A program made the position numbers and the translations under genes. From Vagococcus teuberi (GTDB lineage: Bacteria > Bacillota > Bacilli > Lactobacillales > Vagococcaceae): 64,000 nucleotides of DNA. Each line of letters starts with the position of its first letter. Position 1 is the stretch's first letter. The notes beneath the pieces were generated by a model that had not been told where the DNA came from, made no database searches, and saw only the letters and a program-made list of their open reading frames with translations. The DNA lies in contig NZ_CP017267.1 in the NCBI RefSeq assembly GCF_001870205.1, positions 1,972,501 to 2,036,500 on the forward strand, given 5' to 3'. Positions 1 through 9,124 of this stretch are shown in pieces.

Positions 1-952
1 CACTCATCACATCTTTTTGGTTATATTCTTTTGTAAAGATTCCTTCTTCTTTAGACCAATTAAAAGCATTGTCGACTTGTTTACCATCAATTTGTTCAGC
101 ATGAACATATTTAGGCAATGTCACGTCTTTTTTTATTTCATCTGTAAACCCAATTTTTTCTTTTAATACATCATAATACGTATCTATATCATGCTCATTA
201 ACGTAATCAACGGCTTTGTTATAAGCTCGGTAAAAAGCTTCAATGGCTTCTTTATTATTAGTCAATGAATCATTTGTAAAGCCAAATACTGTTGATTGAA
301 TGTCTAACTCTTGACTGTTAGTTAATTCTCTTAAACCTTGTGCCATTCCAATTGTTCTAAATGGATCAGGAACTACCGTTGCATCAATTTTATGATTAAG
401 AGTCAATTCCACTCGAATTGGAATTTGAGGCACTTCTTCAAAGTCAACTTCACTCACTTCTAAGCCGTTTGATTTTAATGCTTCGTCTAAGAAGTAATAC
501 GGTGCTTGATTTTTGGCATATCCTGCTGTTTTTCCTTTTAAATCAGTTAAAGACGTTATGTCATTATTTCCTGTTAAAATCGAAAACGTTCCAATTGATT
601 GGCTAACAATTTTCACATCCATATCGCCTTGTCTATACGTACTTAGTGCAATAAGGTCAGTATTAGCCCCATCTAAGTTTCCACTGGTTAACGCAGCATC
701 ACGGTCTTTAGGTGATTTAAAACTATTTAATTCTAAGTCTAGTCCTTCTTCTTTGAAGTAACCTTCTTTTTCTGCAATATAAACTGGTAAACTATCTACA
801 GCTGGCATGGCACCAAAACTTAATGATAGTGTTTCTTTTTGCGACGTATCTATCGTCTTTTTCTCTTGTGTTCCTTCTTTTGTCCCACAACTAGCTAACA
901 AACCTAATGTTACAACTGATACTAACCCAAACAATCTTAATTTCTTTTTCAC
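1..952 (-). CDS. ABC transporter substrate-binding lipoprotein (NMT1/SsuA type), C-terminus cut by window edge
   Basis: Extracellular ligand-binding lipoprotein of an ABC importer for a small organic ion (nitrate/sulfonate/pyrimidine-type family); the ligand cannot be named. Start is GTG with AAAGGAG upstream on the minus strand. The N-terminus has a Lys-rich start, a hydrophobic stretch and a lipobox ending LLASC, so Cys about 24 should be lipidated. The mature part begins with the family pattern FGAMPAVDSLPVYIAEKEGYF, followed by a Lys-Ser-Pro-Lys-Asp-Arg-Asp loop typical of NMT1/SsuA proteins. About 317 codons are present with no stop, so the protein runs past base 1. Permease and ATPase genes would lie outside the window. 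Confidence 0.88.
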   Translation of the reverse strand, partial: MKKKLRLFGLVSVVTLGLLASCGTKEGTQEKKTIDTSQKETLSLSFGAMPAVDSLPVYIAEKEGYFKEEGLDLELNSFKSPKDRDAALTSGNLDGANTDLIALSTYRQGDMDVKIVSQSIGTFSILTGNNDITSLTDLKGKTAGYAKNQAPYYFLDEALKSNGLEVSEVDFEEVPQIPIRVELTLNHKIDATVVPDPFRTIGMAQGLRELTNSQELDIQSTVFGFTNDSLTNNKEAIEAFYRAYNKAVDYVNEHDIDTYYDVLKEKIGFTDEIKKDVTLPKYVHAEQIDGKQVDNAFNWSKEEGIFTKEYNQKDVMS

Positions 953-1028
953 TAATAAAACTCCTTTGTGCTAGATTATCTACTTATATAAAGTAACATA
1001 ACTTTATGCAATATACCATATACCGTCA

Positions 1029-1658
1029 TTACTTCTGACTTTCGACTTCATCCCAATATATTTGTGCTTTTTCTTCCCAATATTTTTTATCTTCTTCTGT
1101 GATGTCACGTATTACACGACACGGGTTCCCAGCAGCAATTGTATTAGCAGGAATGTCTTTGGTGACAACTGAACCAGAACCAATAACACAATTATCCCCA
1201 ATCGTTACACCTGGATTAACTATCACACCGCCACCAAGCCAAACTTGATTGCCTATTCTAATTGGTGAACCAATTTCTAAACCAGATGTCCGAATTTCAG
1301 CATCAATCGGATGAGAGGCTGTTAGCAAACTCACTCTGGGTCCAAACATGGTATAATCTCCAATTGTAATAGGGCAGACATCTAACATAATGCAGTCGAA
1401 ATTAGCATAAAATTTTTCTCCTACAGATATATTAAAACCATAATCACACTTAAAATTCGGCTCAATATATATGTTGTCTCCTGTTTTGCCTAACCATTTT
1501 TTCAACATTTCTTTACGTTTTTCTGGCTCATTTTCACTAGTTTGATTGTACTCTCTCATCAAACGTCTGCTCTCCATAAATAAATGTCTTAATTCAGAAT
1601 CACCACTACCTGGATAATAAATGTCTCCATTAGTCATTCGTTCTCTTTGTGTCTTCAT
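1029..1658 (-). CDS. Maltose/galactoside O-acetyltransferase family protein
   Basis: Cytoplasmic acetyl-CoA-dependent acetyltransferase of the LacA/Maa family, which acetylates the 6-OH of sugars. The 209 residues match the usual 185-210. An N-terminal Mac-type helical segment (about 1-60) precedes a left-handed beta-helix of hexapeptide repeats (about 75-190). The catalytic His is expected at about 116 in TASHPID, and the turn IGNQVWLGGGVIVNPGVTIG is typical. It stands alone between the lipoprotein gene and the lysine operon. The physiological sugar is unknown, and such enzymes are often detoxifying housekeeping proteins. Confidence 0.88.
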   Translation of the reverse strand: MKTQRERMTNGDIYYPGSGDSELRHLFMESRRLMREYNQTSENEPEKRKEMLKKWLGKTGDNIYIEPNFKCDYGFNISVGEKFYANFDCIMLDVCPITIGDYTMFGPRVSLLTASHPIDAEIRTSGLEIGSPIRIGNQVWLGGGVIVNPGVTIGDNCVIGSGSVVTKDIPANTIAAGNPCRVIRDITEEDKKYWEEKAQIYWDEVESQK

Positions 1659-1980
1659 AAGATACCTCTTCGCTTTTATTTACTACATCTATTTAAACAA
1701 ATATGACACATCATTTCAATTGAGTAACGACGATGCTGTTCTTTTTTTAAACTATTTATTCTAATAGATTAAAAAAAGAAAGACACAAGTCTATTCCACG
1801 ACTCTCGCCTAGTTGGAAACTTGAATCCTTCAAAAGATATATTCTGACAATACTTTTTAAATAGATGAGGATAGACTGTTCAATCGACAACATCTATTCA
1901 TAAAAGGTTATGACTAGAAAAACAAGCTATCACATCACAAAGATGTAGTAATCACATAATAAATAAAATAGATCTAATCT
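1659..1980. other. Intergenic region with a weak terminator-like hairpin
   Basis: No ORF with a ribosome site was seen. On the minus strand, downstream of patA, an imperfect hairpin (about 1786-1823; CAAGTTTCC pairing with GGAATAGACTTG, with a bulge) is followed by a T-rich run at 1771-1780. It could be the terminator of the lysine operon. The stem is imperfect, so this is tentative. Confidence 0.35.
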
Positions 1981-3153
1981 TTATTGTTTGTTATACGTTA
2001 ATAAAAATCGTTCCAATCGGTTACATCCTTCTTCAAGTTCTTCCATTGAACACGCAAAAGATAGACGAATATGACCTTCACCATAAATTGAAAAAGTTCT
2101 TCCTGGTACCACAGCTAAATGTTCTGCTTCTAAAAGTTCAGAGGCAAATTCAAACGAATCTTTGTTGTATTCAGCTATAATCGGAAAAATATAAAAGGCA
2201 CCTTTTGGCAATTCAACGGGTAGCCCCATTTCTCTCAAACGTTTATACGTAAAATCTCGTCGTTCTTTATACGCCTCATTCATTTTTGCTAAAATACCTG
2301 GTCCTGTTTCATCTGTAAAAGCAGCTATCGCTCCGTATTGAGAAGGAGTAGCCACACAAACTGAATTATACAAATGCACTTTTGTGACTTGCTCTGTTGC
2401 AAAAGGTGGCGCTAATATGTAGCCGATTCTCCCACCTGTAATCGCGTGAGATTTAGACAAACCATTGATGACAAATAATTGTTCTCTAACTTCTGGAAAC
2501 TCCATAAATGAATGAAACTCACCATCATAAACATTATCAGAATATATTTCATCCGTCAGAATAAATATATCCGTGTCTTTCAATACATCAACCAGTTCTT
2601 TCATTTGTTCCAACGATGGAATCATACCTGTTGGATTTGTTGGGTAATTAAAAATGATCGCTTTGGTTTTTGGTGTAATAGCTTGTTTTAAAGCTTCTTT
2701 TGTTAAGACAAAATTGGTCTTCGTCGTATCAATTAAGACTGTATTAGCTCCTTGAAGTTTAGCAATTGGTTCATACGCTAAATAAGTTGGACAAGGGATA
2801 ATCACCTCGTCTCCTTCTTCAAGAATCGTTCGTAACACACTATCAATTGCTTCAGACCCACCGTTAGTCACAATGATTTCTGTCTCAGCATCATATGTCA
2901 CATCGAAACGTTTTTTATTGTAAGCTGAAATAGCTTCACGTAATTCGATTAATCCTCTATTGTGTGTGTATCTCAATTTATTTTGGTTGATTGCCTCAAT
3001 CATAGCTTCTCTAATGTACTCAGGTGTTGCAAAGCCAGATTGACCAAGTGTTAAGTCCACCCCGTCTTCATATTCTTTGACTTGATTTGAAAATTTTCTT
3101 GTTCCTGGTACTTGTAGATTGATGGCTCTTTTGTTAAATTGTGTCTCTTCCAT
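1981..3153 (-). CDS. patA: N-acetyl-LL-2,6-diaminopimelate aminotransferase (class I/II)
   Basis: PLP-dependent fold-type I aminotransferase, 390 aa, last gene of the lysine operon. It should convert L-2-acetamido-6-oxopimelate to N-acetyl-LL-diaminopimelate with glutamate as donor. Visible motifs are NYPTNPTG (about 169-176), the PLP phosphate/ring site LTDEIYSD (about 199-206) and the Schiff-base Lys in INGLSKSHAITGGRIGY (Lys about 234). It directly follows lysA (about 20 nt gap). The assignment to PatA over other aspartate-type aminotransferases rests mainly on the dap operon context and the N-acetylating DapD upstream. Confidence 0.85.
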   Translation of the reverse strand: MEETQFNKRAINLQVPGTRKFSNQVKEYEDGVDLTLGQSGFATPEYIREAMIEAINQNKLRYTHNRGLIELREAISAYNKKRFDVTYDAETEIIVTNGGSEAIDSVLRTILEEGDEVIIPCPTYLAYEPIAKLQGANTVLIDTTKTNFVLTKEALKQAITPKTKAIIFNYPTNPTGMIPSLEQMKELVDVLKDTDIFILTDEIYSDNVYDGEFHSFMEFPEVREQLFVINGLSKSHAITGGRIGYILAPPFATEQVTKVHLYNSVCVATPSQYGAIAAFTDETGPGILAKMNEAYKERRDFTYKRLREMGLPVELPKGAFYIFPIIAEYNKDSFEFASELLEAEHLAVVPGRTFSIYGEGHIRLSFACSMEELEEGCNRLERFLLTYNKQ

Positions 3154-3173
3154 TGTTCTTCTCTTCTTTCGTT

Positions 3174-3572
3174 TTACCTTACATCTTGTGCTGTAAGGTG
3201 TTCTAGTGTCTGGCGTCTCACCACTAAACGAACTTTTTCTGGCGTGACAAAGACTACAGCAGGTTTTAACATTTGATTATAATTGGAACTCATACTGTAA
3301 TGATAGGCACCTGTTGATAATACCACAAGTAAGTCTCCACGATGTATACTTGACGGTAATTTTATGTCCCGTCTAATAATATCACCTGATTCGCAAAGTT
3401 TACCGGCAATTGTCATCAGTTTATCGTGTTCTTCTTCTCGATTTGCTAATAATAAATCATACGTAGCACCATAAAGCGCCGTTCTGATGTGATCACTCAT
3501 TCCTCCATCAATCGACACATAATAATTTGTTTCAGGAATATCTTTAACCGTTCCTACTTCGTATAGTGTCAA
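3174..3572 (-). CDS. lysA: Diaminopimelate decarboxylase, C-terminal fragment (split lysA)
   Basis: 132 codons giving the C-terminal beta-domain of LysA, from TLYEVGTVK onward. It includes YVSIDGGMSD, the substrate/PLP-site motif LCESGD (this Cys normally completes the partner active site) and the final GAYHYSMSSNYN segment. The reading frame begins at a TTG whose TTGA overlaps the TGA stop of the upstream half, with GGAG 8 nt upstream, so translational coupling is conceivable. Together the two halves (319 + 132 codons) exceed a normal LysA of about 420-440. The excess is the foreign tail produced by the 92-bp insertion. Whether two polypeptides reassemble into active enzyme cannot be judged from sequence. 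Confidence 0.85.
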   Translation of the reverse strand: MTLYEVGTVKDIPETNYYVSIDGGMSDHIRTALYGATYDLLLANREEEHDKLMTIAGKLCESGDIIRRDIKLPSSIHRGDLLVVLSTGAYHYSMSSNYNQMLKPAVVFVTPEKVRLVVRRQTLEHLTAQDVR

Positions 3573-3676
3573 TCCCGCTTCTCCTCTGTTGCTATATCGC
3601 TAGCGTCATCGACCTCAACTCTTCTCGCCGAATATCCGTTTCGGTCAACCCCGTATAGTGTCAATCCCGCTTCTCC
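3560..3676. repeat. 25-bp direct repeats flanking a 67-bp insert inside lysA
   Basis: The same 25 bases (beginning CGTATAGTGTCAATCCCGCT on the plus strand) occur at 3560-3584 and 3652-3676. The repeat period is 92 bp, not a multiple of three, so it shifts the lysA frame. Removing one 92-bp unit joins the two lysA halves in frame at [11 protein letters not shown], as in intact LysA. The 67 bp between the copies (3585-3651) are about 51% GC, above the surrounding gene. They carry no recognisable IS end. Confidence 0.93.
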
Positions 3677-4528
3677 CACAATCGAACGCCCTGGCTCTAA
3701 TGAAATGGCAGGAAGTGGGTAACTTGCTTCTTGACATGCTGTTTTCAATGTATCTGTAATGGTTTTAATTCCTTCTTCAATTGGATAACTCACATCATCA
3801 TCCGTGTACTTGATACTAAATCCACCACCAATATTTAATACTTGAGCTTGAATCTGATTATCTGACAGCCAATTGATGACTTGTTTAATTGTCACAACCG
3901 TTCCTGTTGATTCAAAAATCTGAGAGCCAATATGAAAATGAACTCCCATAAACTCTATATTTTCAGCTTGTTCAATTTTTCTGACCCCGTCAAGAGCCAG
4001 CCCTTTTTGAATGCTTAAACCAAATTTACTGTCTTCTTGACCTGTTTGGATAAACTCATGTGTATGTGCTTCAACACCTGGGTTGATTCTAAGTAATGCT
4101 TTGATTTTTTTCGTTGCTAACTCGTTTAATCGTTCAATTTCTGATAAACTATCTATCACAAAATACTCGACTCCCGACTCGATTGCATAACGAATTTCTC
4201 GATTGGTTTTATTATTTCCATGAAAATGAATCGTATCTGGTGACACACTTGATTGCAAAGCAGTGTATAGCTCTCCCTCACTCACCACATCAAGTCCCAT
4301 GTTCTCTTCTGCCATTAAATTAAATAATTGAATAGCTGAAAAAGCTTTTGATGCATAAGAAATGGTATACGTTAAACCTGAAGACTTTAAAGCTTGATGG
4401 AATCTTCGGCACTGATTACGAATCATCTCTTCGTCATAAACAAAAAGCGGTGTGCCGTATTCTTGTGCGATATCTGTTAATTTATGACCATGTAAGGTTA
4501 ATTCACCATTTATATAATCTAGTGTCAT
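3569..4528 (-). CDS. lysA: Diaminopimelate decarboxylase, N-terminal fragment (split lysA)
   Basis: PLP-dependent fold-type III decarboxylase making L-lysine and CO2 from meso-diaminopimelate. This half holds the complete alpha/beta barrel: the PLP lysine in SYASKAFSA (Lys about 61), the His in HFHIGSQ (about 200), the glycine loop [11 protein letters not shown] and [11 protein letters not shown] (about 280). After LTLY the protein runs into about 27 unrelated residues encoded by the inserted segment and stops. Its ATG overlaps the end of the racemase-like gene by 4 nt. If the insertion is real, lysine synthesis depends on reassembly of the halves or is lost. Misassembly is the main alternative. 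Confidence 0.87.
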   Translation of the reverse strand: MTLDYINGELTLHGHKLTDIAQEYGTPLFVYDEEMIRNQCRRFHQALKSSGLTYTISYASKAFSAIQLFNLMAEENMGLDVVSEGELYTALQSSVSPDTIHFHGNNKTNREIRYAIESGVEYFVIDSLSEIERLNELATKKIKALLRINPGVEAHTHEFIQTGQEDSKFGLSIQKGLALDGVRKIEQAENIEFMGVHFHIGSQIFESTGTVVTIKQVINWLSDNQIQAQVLNIGGGFSIKYTDDDVSYPIEEGIKTITDTLKTACQEASYPLPAISLEPGRSIVGEAGLTLYGVDRNGYSARRVEVDDASDIATEEKRD

Positions 4529-5592
4529 TCAATAATCTTCCTTTCTAACGTACAATGATTTAGTGCACTGAGTTGTTCTGAGTTAGCTCCTACCCCTTTA
4601 AACGTGTATTCGTCAACTCGCATGTCTTTACTATATAACACAACAGTATCTTGTGGTTTCACCGTTTTATCCACTTCAACCAATAAGTGACTCATCATGA
4701 GCGCTTTGATTTGGTAACGTGTACCATTAATCATACAGTCATGTTTACTACGCGTGCGTAATAAGCCATCGCCATATCCAATATCAACAACTGCTATCGT
4801 CATATCTTTATCAGCAGTATAAGAAAAACTATAACCAATTGATTCACCTTGTTTTAACTCACGACATTGAATCACATTAGCACTTAATGTTAGTGACTGT
4901 TTTACGGATCCTTTAGGTAAACTTGAATATGGGCGGCAACCGTACAACGCGATACCTAATCTTGCGTGAGTGTGGTGTTCAAATAACTCATCCCGCATGA
5001 AGCTCGCACTATTTTGTGCATGAATAAATTGAAAATCATATTGTTTTAATATATCGTTTAATCCTGTTAACCATGCTTCTTTTTCTATCTCATATTCACT
5101 CACATCAAATTCATCAGCGTAGCCAAAATGCGTCCAAATACCGGTAATATCTAGTTGTTTTTCTTTAGGTAAGTCACTATTTTCTTTTATCACCTGTTTC
5201 ATCTCATCAAATGTTTTAAACCCTGAACGATGAAGTAAGTTTTCATATTCTAGATGGACTTTAATCCCAGATAACTCATTCTTATATTGATGATAAAAAG
5301 ATAAAGATGGTAATGTCATCTGAATGTCCCACTCTTTTAACGTGTCAAATTCAATAGAGGGATTCATTAAAAAAATCACTACTTCCGGTGCTAATTGTCT
5401 AATTTTAATGGCTTCGCGTAAAGATGTCGTGCTAAACGTTTCTACTCCAGACTCCAGAAACGTTTTAATCGCAAAGTCTAATCCAAAATTATATGCATTA
5501 TTTTTTACAACAGCCATCACTGGTGAATTTCCGGCGACTTGTGTGATATTTTTTTTAAAAATTGATTTATTTACCGTCCAAATTGCTGTCAT
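4525..5592 (-). CDS. Divergent alanine-racemase-family PLP enzyme in the lysine operon
   Basis: 355 aa, fold-type III racemase related to Alr. The PLP lysine is in [10 protein letters not shown] (Lys 30), and a likely catalytic Tyr is in SIGYSFSY. The C-terminal beta-domain starts IGYGDGLLR. The usual MDQ loop of Alr is replaced by MMSHL, and the N-terminus is short. It overlaps both neighbours by 4 nt, so it is co-translated with the deacetylase and lysA. No dapF (diaminopimelate epimerase) gene is visible in this operon. I infer it may epimerise LL-DAP to meso-DAP or act on another amino acid. Plain alanine racemase is the conservative alternative. Confidence 0.75.
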   Translation of the reverse strand: MTAIWTVNKSIFKKNITQVAGNSPVMAVVKNNAYNFGLDFAIKTFLESGVETFSTTSLREAIKIRQLAPEVVIFLMNPSIEFDTLKEWDIQMTLPSLSFYHQYKNELSGIKVHLEYENLLHRSGFKTFDEMKQVIKENSDLPKEKQLDITGIWTHFGYADEFDVSEYEIEKEAWLTGLNDILKQYDFQFIHAQNSASFMRDELFEHHTHARLGIALYGCRPYSSLPKGSVKQSLTLSANVIQCRELKQGESIGYSFSYTADKDMTIAVVDIGYGDGLLRTRSKHDCMINGTRYQIKALMMSHLLVEVDKTVKPQDTVVLYSKDMRVDEYTFKGVGANSEQLSALNHCTLERKIIE

Positions 5593-6734
5593 ACTGTTTC
5601 CTCGAATCGTTTTAATAATGATGTATATAACTCAACACCTTTTTCCAGTACTCGTTCATCAAAATTAAGGGTCGATGTATGTAACCCTGTGACATAACCT
5701 TTGTCCTCATTACGACAACCTAAAAAAGCAAATGATGATGGGGCTAGTTGTTGATAAAATGAAAAATCTTCTCCAAATAGATAAGGTTCAACTTTTTCAA
5801 CCCACGTTAAACTTGTATCCTCACTCGCGTCTTTCATCAAGTCATAAGCTGTCATATCATTAATTGTTGAAGGATACCCTTCAGCAAACACTAGATCAAC
5901 CGAACAATTTGTCAACAGCTCACTTGCTTGTTTAATTTTTGTCATTTGTTCTTTTACAATGTCTAAATCCTCTTGGCTATAAGTTCTTATCGTCCCTTCT
6001 AGATACGCATTTGATGGGACAGTATTAATCGCTTCTCCAGATTTAAATGAGCCAATATGCACAATATTTTGGTGTAACCCGGCGAGATGATACTGTTGCA
6101 GTTGAGATAACTGATTTAAAATAGCTAATAATGCCTCTCCGGCTGAATGGCCTTGCTCTTTATTGGCAACATGAGCCGATAGTCCTTTAACAAAAAAACG
6201 ATACTCTGTTGCACTAGCTGTAATAGGTCCTGGCTTAGATACAATGACTCCCTCTTTTTCATCTGGCATCATATGTAACCCAAAAACAAACGATGGTGTC
6301 ATATCAAACTGATACTGGTTTAGTAAGATATTTGCACCACCATAAGTTTCTTCTGCCGGTTGAAAAATGAAATAAACCGTTGATTTAAGTGGAGAAACCT
6401 TAGATAATTCTTTTACCTGTTTAACAAACGCTAATAACATGGTGATATGACCGTCGTGACCACATGCATGCATGACATTATCTACTTGTGAGCGGTAATC
6501 CACATTATTTTCTTCATGAATAGGTAACGCGTCTATATCTGCTCGAAACGCAATACTTTTATCTCCAGTTCCTTTGATATAAGCTACAACACCTGTTTCA
6601 AGTGGCGTGTCATATGCTATACCCATTTTATCCAACTCTTTTTTAATAAAAGCAGTTGTTTCAAATTCCTGCAAACTTAATTCAGGGTGTTGGTGCAACC
6701 AACGACGTGTCTGTATTAAATACTCTTCTGTCAC
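5589..6734 (-). CDS. N-acetyldiaminopimelate deacetylase (M20 metallopeptidase family)
   Basis: 381 aa, M20D amidohydrolase that should release LL-diaminopimelate from its N-acetyl form. Metal-site motifs are visible: MHACGHDGH (about 88-96), [10 protein letters not shown] with the catalytic Glu, HMMPDE, and LFGEDFSFY near the C-terminus. The internal lid domain spans about 170-285. Its place between dapD and the racemase-like gene, with an acetyl-type DapD next door, favours the lysine role over a general hippurate hydrolase. It overlaps the next gene by 4 nt. Confidence 0.88.
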   Translation of the reverse strand: MTEEYLIQTRRWLHQHPELSLQEFETTAFIKKELDKMGIAYDTPLETGVVAYIKGTGDKSIAFRADIDALPIHEENNVDYRSQVDNVMHACGHDGHITMLLAFVKQVKELSKVSPLKSTVYFIFQPAEETYGGANILLNQYQFDMTPSFVFGLHMMPDEKEGVIVSKPGPITASATEYRFFVKGLSAHVANKEQGHSAGEALLAILNQLSQLQQYHLAGLHQNIVHIGSFKSGEAINTVPSNAYLEGTIRTYSQEDLDIVKEQMTKIKQASELLTNCSVDLVFAEGYPSTINDMTAYDLMKDASEDTSLTWVEKVEPYLFGEDFSFYQQLAPSSFAFLGCRNEDKGYVTGLHTSTLNFDERVLEKGVELYTSLLKRFEETV

Positions 6735-6769
6735 ACGACCATCTCCTGTTATCTATAATCTTTCTTGGT

Positions 6770-7489
6770 TTAATCTTCATTTAGCTTTCTCAATGCTTGA
6801 ACGATTTCAATTTTTGATTCATTTACGTCACTCACTTGTTTAATCACTTTTGCTGGAATTCCTGCTACAACACTACCAGCTGGAACATCTTCTGTTACGA
6901 TTGAGCCTGCAGCTACAACCGCTCCTTTTCCAACTCGAACGCCTTCTAAAATAACTGCATTGGCGCCAATTAACACATCATCTTCTACCACAACTGGTTG
7001 AGCACTAGGTGGTTCGATAACACCTGCTAACACCGCTCCGGCACCGACGTGAACATTTTTTCCAGTTGTTGCTCGCCCACCAAGTGTGGCATTCATATCA
7101 ATCATCGTTCCTTCTCCAACGACTGCTCCAATATTAATGGTCGCTCCCATCATGACAACTGCACCATCTTTAATCACTGCGTGCTCGCGGATAAATGAAC
7201 CTGGTTCAATACGAGCATTTAATTTTGTTTGATCGATAAGAGGAATAGCTGAGTTACGTCTGTCATACTCAATCTCTACCTCTTTAAAAAGTGATTGATT
7301 CGCTTCATAAAACACTTCCCACTCACTATAATCTGCAAAAATTGTTTTCGAGCATTTGCAACCAAACACTTTAAAACTTTCTGGAAATTCGACTCCTTTA
7401 AATTCTCCATTGGCATAAACTTTTACTGGTGTTTGCTTTTTACTCTCACTAATATATTGAATAATTTCTTGTGCTGATTGTAATTCCAA
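6770..7489 (-). CDS. dapD: Tetrahydrodipicolinate N-acetyltransferase
   Basis: 239 aa, often also named DapH. Transfers acetyl from acetyl-CoA to L-2-amino-6-oxopimelate precursor in the acetylase variant of the DAP pathway. An N-terminal alpha/beta domain (about 1-85, SAQEIIQYI and VYANGEFKG) precedes a long hexapeptide left-handed beta-helix (about 90-225) with repeats such as [20 protein letters not shown] and [20 protein letters not shown]. Length and N-domain match the Bacillus/Listeria acetylase rather than the succinylase DapD. It lies 15 nt after dapB. Confidence 0.93.
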   Translation of the reverse strand: MELQSAQEIIQYISESKKQTPVKVYANGEFKGVEFPESFKVFGCKCSKTIFADYSEWEVFYEANQSLFKEVEIEYDRRNSAIPLIDQTKLNARIEPGSFIREHAVIKDGAVVMMGATINIGAVVGEGTMIDMNATLGGRATTGKNVHVGAGAVLAGVIEPPSAQPVVVEDDVLIGANAVILEGVRVGKGAVVAAGSIVTEDVPAGSVVAGIPAKVIKQVSDVNESKIEIVQALRKLNED

Positions 7490-7504
7490 AAATACCCCTT
7501 CTTT

Positions 7505-8224
7505 CTATAAGTTATCAAATGTATAAAATCCTGGTTGTTTATGGACCAATTTTTCAGCCACATCTAAACTACCATTGGCAAAAATATCTTTACTCTGTGC
7601 TCGGTGAATAATTTGAATTGTTTCTTCTTCACCGGCAAATAGCACTTCATGTTCTCCAACAATCGAGCCACCACGAATCACACTAATTCCGATTTCGTCA
7701 TCATCTCTTGGCGTATGGCGTTCATGTCTATCATAAACAGGATAAGACTCTTGTTTGATTTCTTTAATCGCATCATATAATTTCACGAGAGTGCCACTTG
7801 GTGCATCGACTTTTTTACGGTGATGCTTTTCTGTTAATTCGATATCAAAATTTTCAAGTAGTGGTACGCTGTATTTTATAATTTCCGTCAACACGTGGAC
7901 TCCGTAACTCATATTGGCACTAAAGAAAACTGGTGTTGTGTTGGATACAGCTTCTAATGACGCAATGATGTCTTCTTTTTGTCCAGTTGTTGCCACAACT
8001 AACGGGATTCCAGTATTTTTTTTAATCATCGGTAAACTTAAGTTTGGATGAGAAAAATCAATCATAACATCTGCTTTAGGTAACTCATCTGTCACTTGAA
8101 ACACTGGATAAGGATACTCTCCTTCAACAGGCGTCACTATACCCACTACACGATGTCCTCTCTCACTCGCTAAATGAGCCACTCGTTGATTCATTGCACC
8201 ATAGCCAACTAATATAATATTCAT
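7505..8224 (-). CDS. dapB: 4-hydroxy-tetrahydrodipicolinate reductase
   Basis: 239 aa, NAD(P)H-dependent reductase of the lysine pathway. The Rossmann start is [11 protein letters not shown] and the cofactor loop is VVATTGQ. The conserved catalytic block is [17 protein letters not shown] (about 128-144), with the His-His and Lys pair, and [11 protein letters not shown] lies further on. It is shorter than the E. coli enzyme (273 aa) but normal for compact Firmicutes forms. It starts 3 nt after dapA ends, consistent with tight co-transcription. Confidence 0.93.
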   Translation of the reverse strand: MNIILVGYGAMNQRVAHLASERGHRVVGIVTPVEGEYPYPVFQVTDELPKADVMIDFSHPNLSLPMIKKNTGIPLVVATTGQKEDIIASLEAVSNTTPVFFSANMSYGVHVLTEIIKYSVPLLENFDIELTEKHHRKKVDAPSGTLVKLYDAIKEIKQESYPVYDRHERHTPRDDDEIGISVIRGGSIVGEHEVLFAGEEETIQIIHRAQSKDIFANGSLDVAEKLVHKQPGFYTFDNL

Positions 8225-8227
8225 AGA

Positions 8228-9109
8228 TTACTCTCCTTTAAATACATGATATGCTTGTTCGATTGGCGCACGTGCATCGTCTTCTAGTTCGACCAATGGC
8301 AAACGAACTTCATCTTTAGCATAACCTAAATGATTAACTAAAGCTTTAATTGGCATTGGATTGATATCAACACTCAAACTTTTAATCAGTGGTAAAATTT
8401 GTTCAAATAATTCTTTTGCCTTAGCAGGATTTTCCTGGAATGTCGTATAAATTTCTTGAAATTCTTTTGGTGTAGCGTTAGCTAAAACAGAAATCACACC
8501 ATCTCCTCCACCTTCAAAAAACGGGATAATCGCATCATCATTACCACTATAAATAGCAAAATCACTAGGCAATAATTCTTTACATTGACGTAAATACTCC
8601 ATATCACCTGTTGCATCTTTCAATGCCACAATATGAGGATTTTTTGCTAATTCAACTAACGTTTCAGGTTCAATCGTCATATTAGTTCGAGAAGGTACAT
8701 TGTACAAGACAACTGGTAACCCTACCGCATCTGCTATCAATGTGAAATGTTTGATTAAACCACGTTGACTTGTTTTATTGTAATAAGGTGTAATTAACAT
8801 AATCGCATCAGCACCGGCTTCTTTTGCTTTTAAAGAATGTGATAGTGAAGCTTTTGTGTCATTTGTTCCTGTATTTGCGATAATTGGTACTCGTCCGTTT
8901 GATACTTTAAGAGATGAACGAATTAAGTTAAGTCGTTCTTCTTCTGTTAATGTCGATCCTTCGCCAGTTGTCCCATTAACAAATAACGCTTGAAGTCCTT
9001 CCTCGATTAAAAAATTTACATGTTTTTCAAACGTCGCATAATCTACCTCGTCATGACTAAATGGAGTGGTAATTGCAACAGCTGCACCTTTAAATAATGG
9101 GGTCATCAT
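8228..9109 (-). CDS. dapA: 4-hydroxy-tetrahydrodipicolinate synthase
   Basis: 293 aa class I aldolase that condenses pyruvate with aspartate semialdehyde. Motifs are the pyruvate-binding GTTGEGSTL (about 46-54), the catalytic Tyr in LYNVPSRTN (Tyr about 136) and the Schiff-base Lys in VALKDATGD (Lys about 164), then YSGND. The first two codons are both ATG; AGGAGA lies upstream, and either could start. Second gene of the operon, 15 nt after lysC. No asd gene is present in the window, so aspartate semialdehyde must come from elsewhere. Confidence 0.95.
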   Translation of the reverse strand: MMTPLFKGAAVAITTPFSHDEVDYATFEKHVNFLIEEGLQALFVNGTTGEGSTLTEEERLNLIRSSLKVSNGRVPIIANTGTNDTKASLSHSLKAKEAGADAIMLITPYYNKTSQRGLIKHFTLIADAVGLPVVLYNVPSRTNMTIEPETLVELAKNPHIVALKDATGDMEYLRQCKELLPSDFAIYSGNDDAIIPFFEGGGDGVISVLANATPKEFQEIYTTFQENPAKAKELFEQILPLIKSLSVDINPMPIKALVNHLGYAKDEVRLPLVELEDDARAPIEQAYHVFKGE

Positions 9110-9124
9110 TCATTCTCCTCTCTT

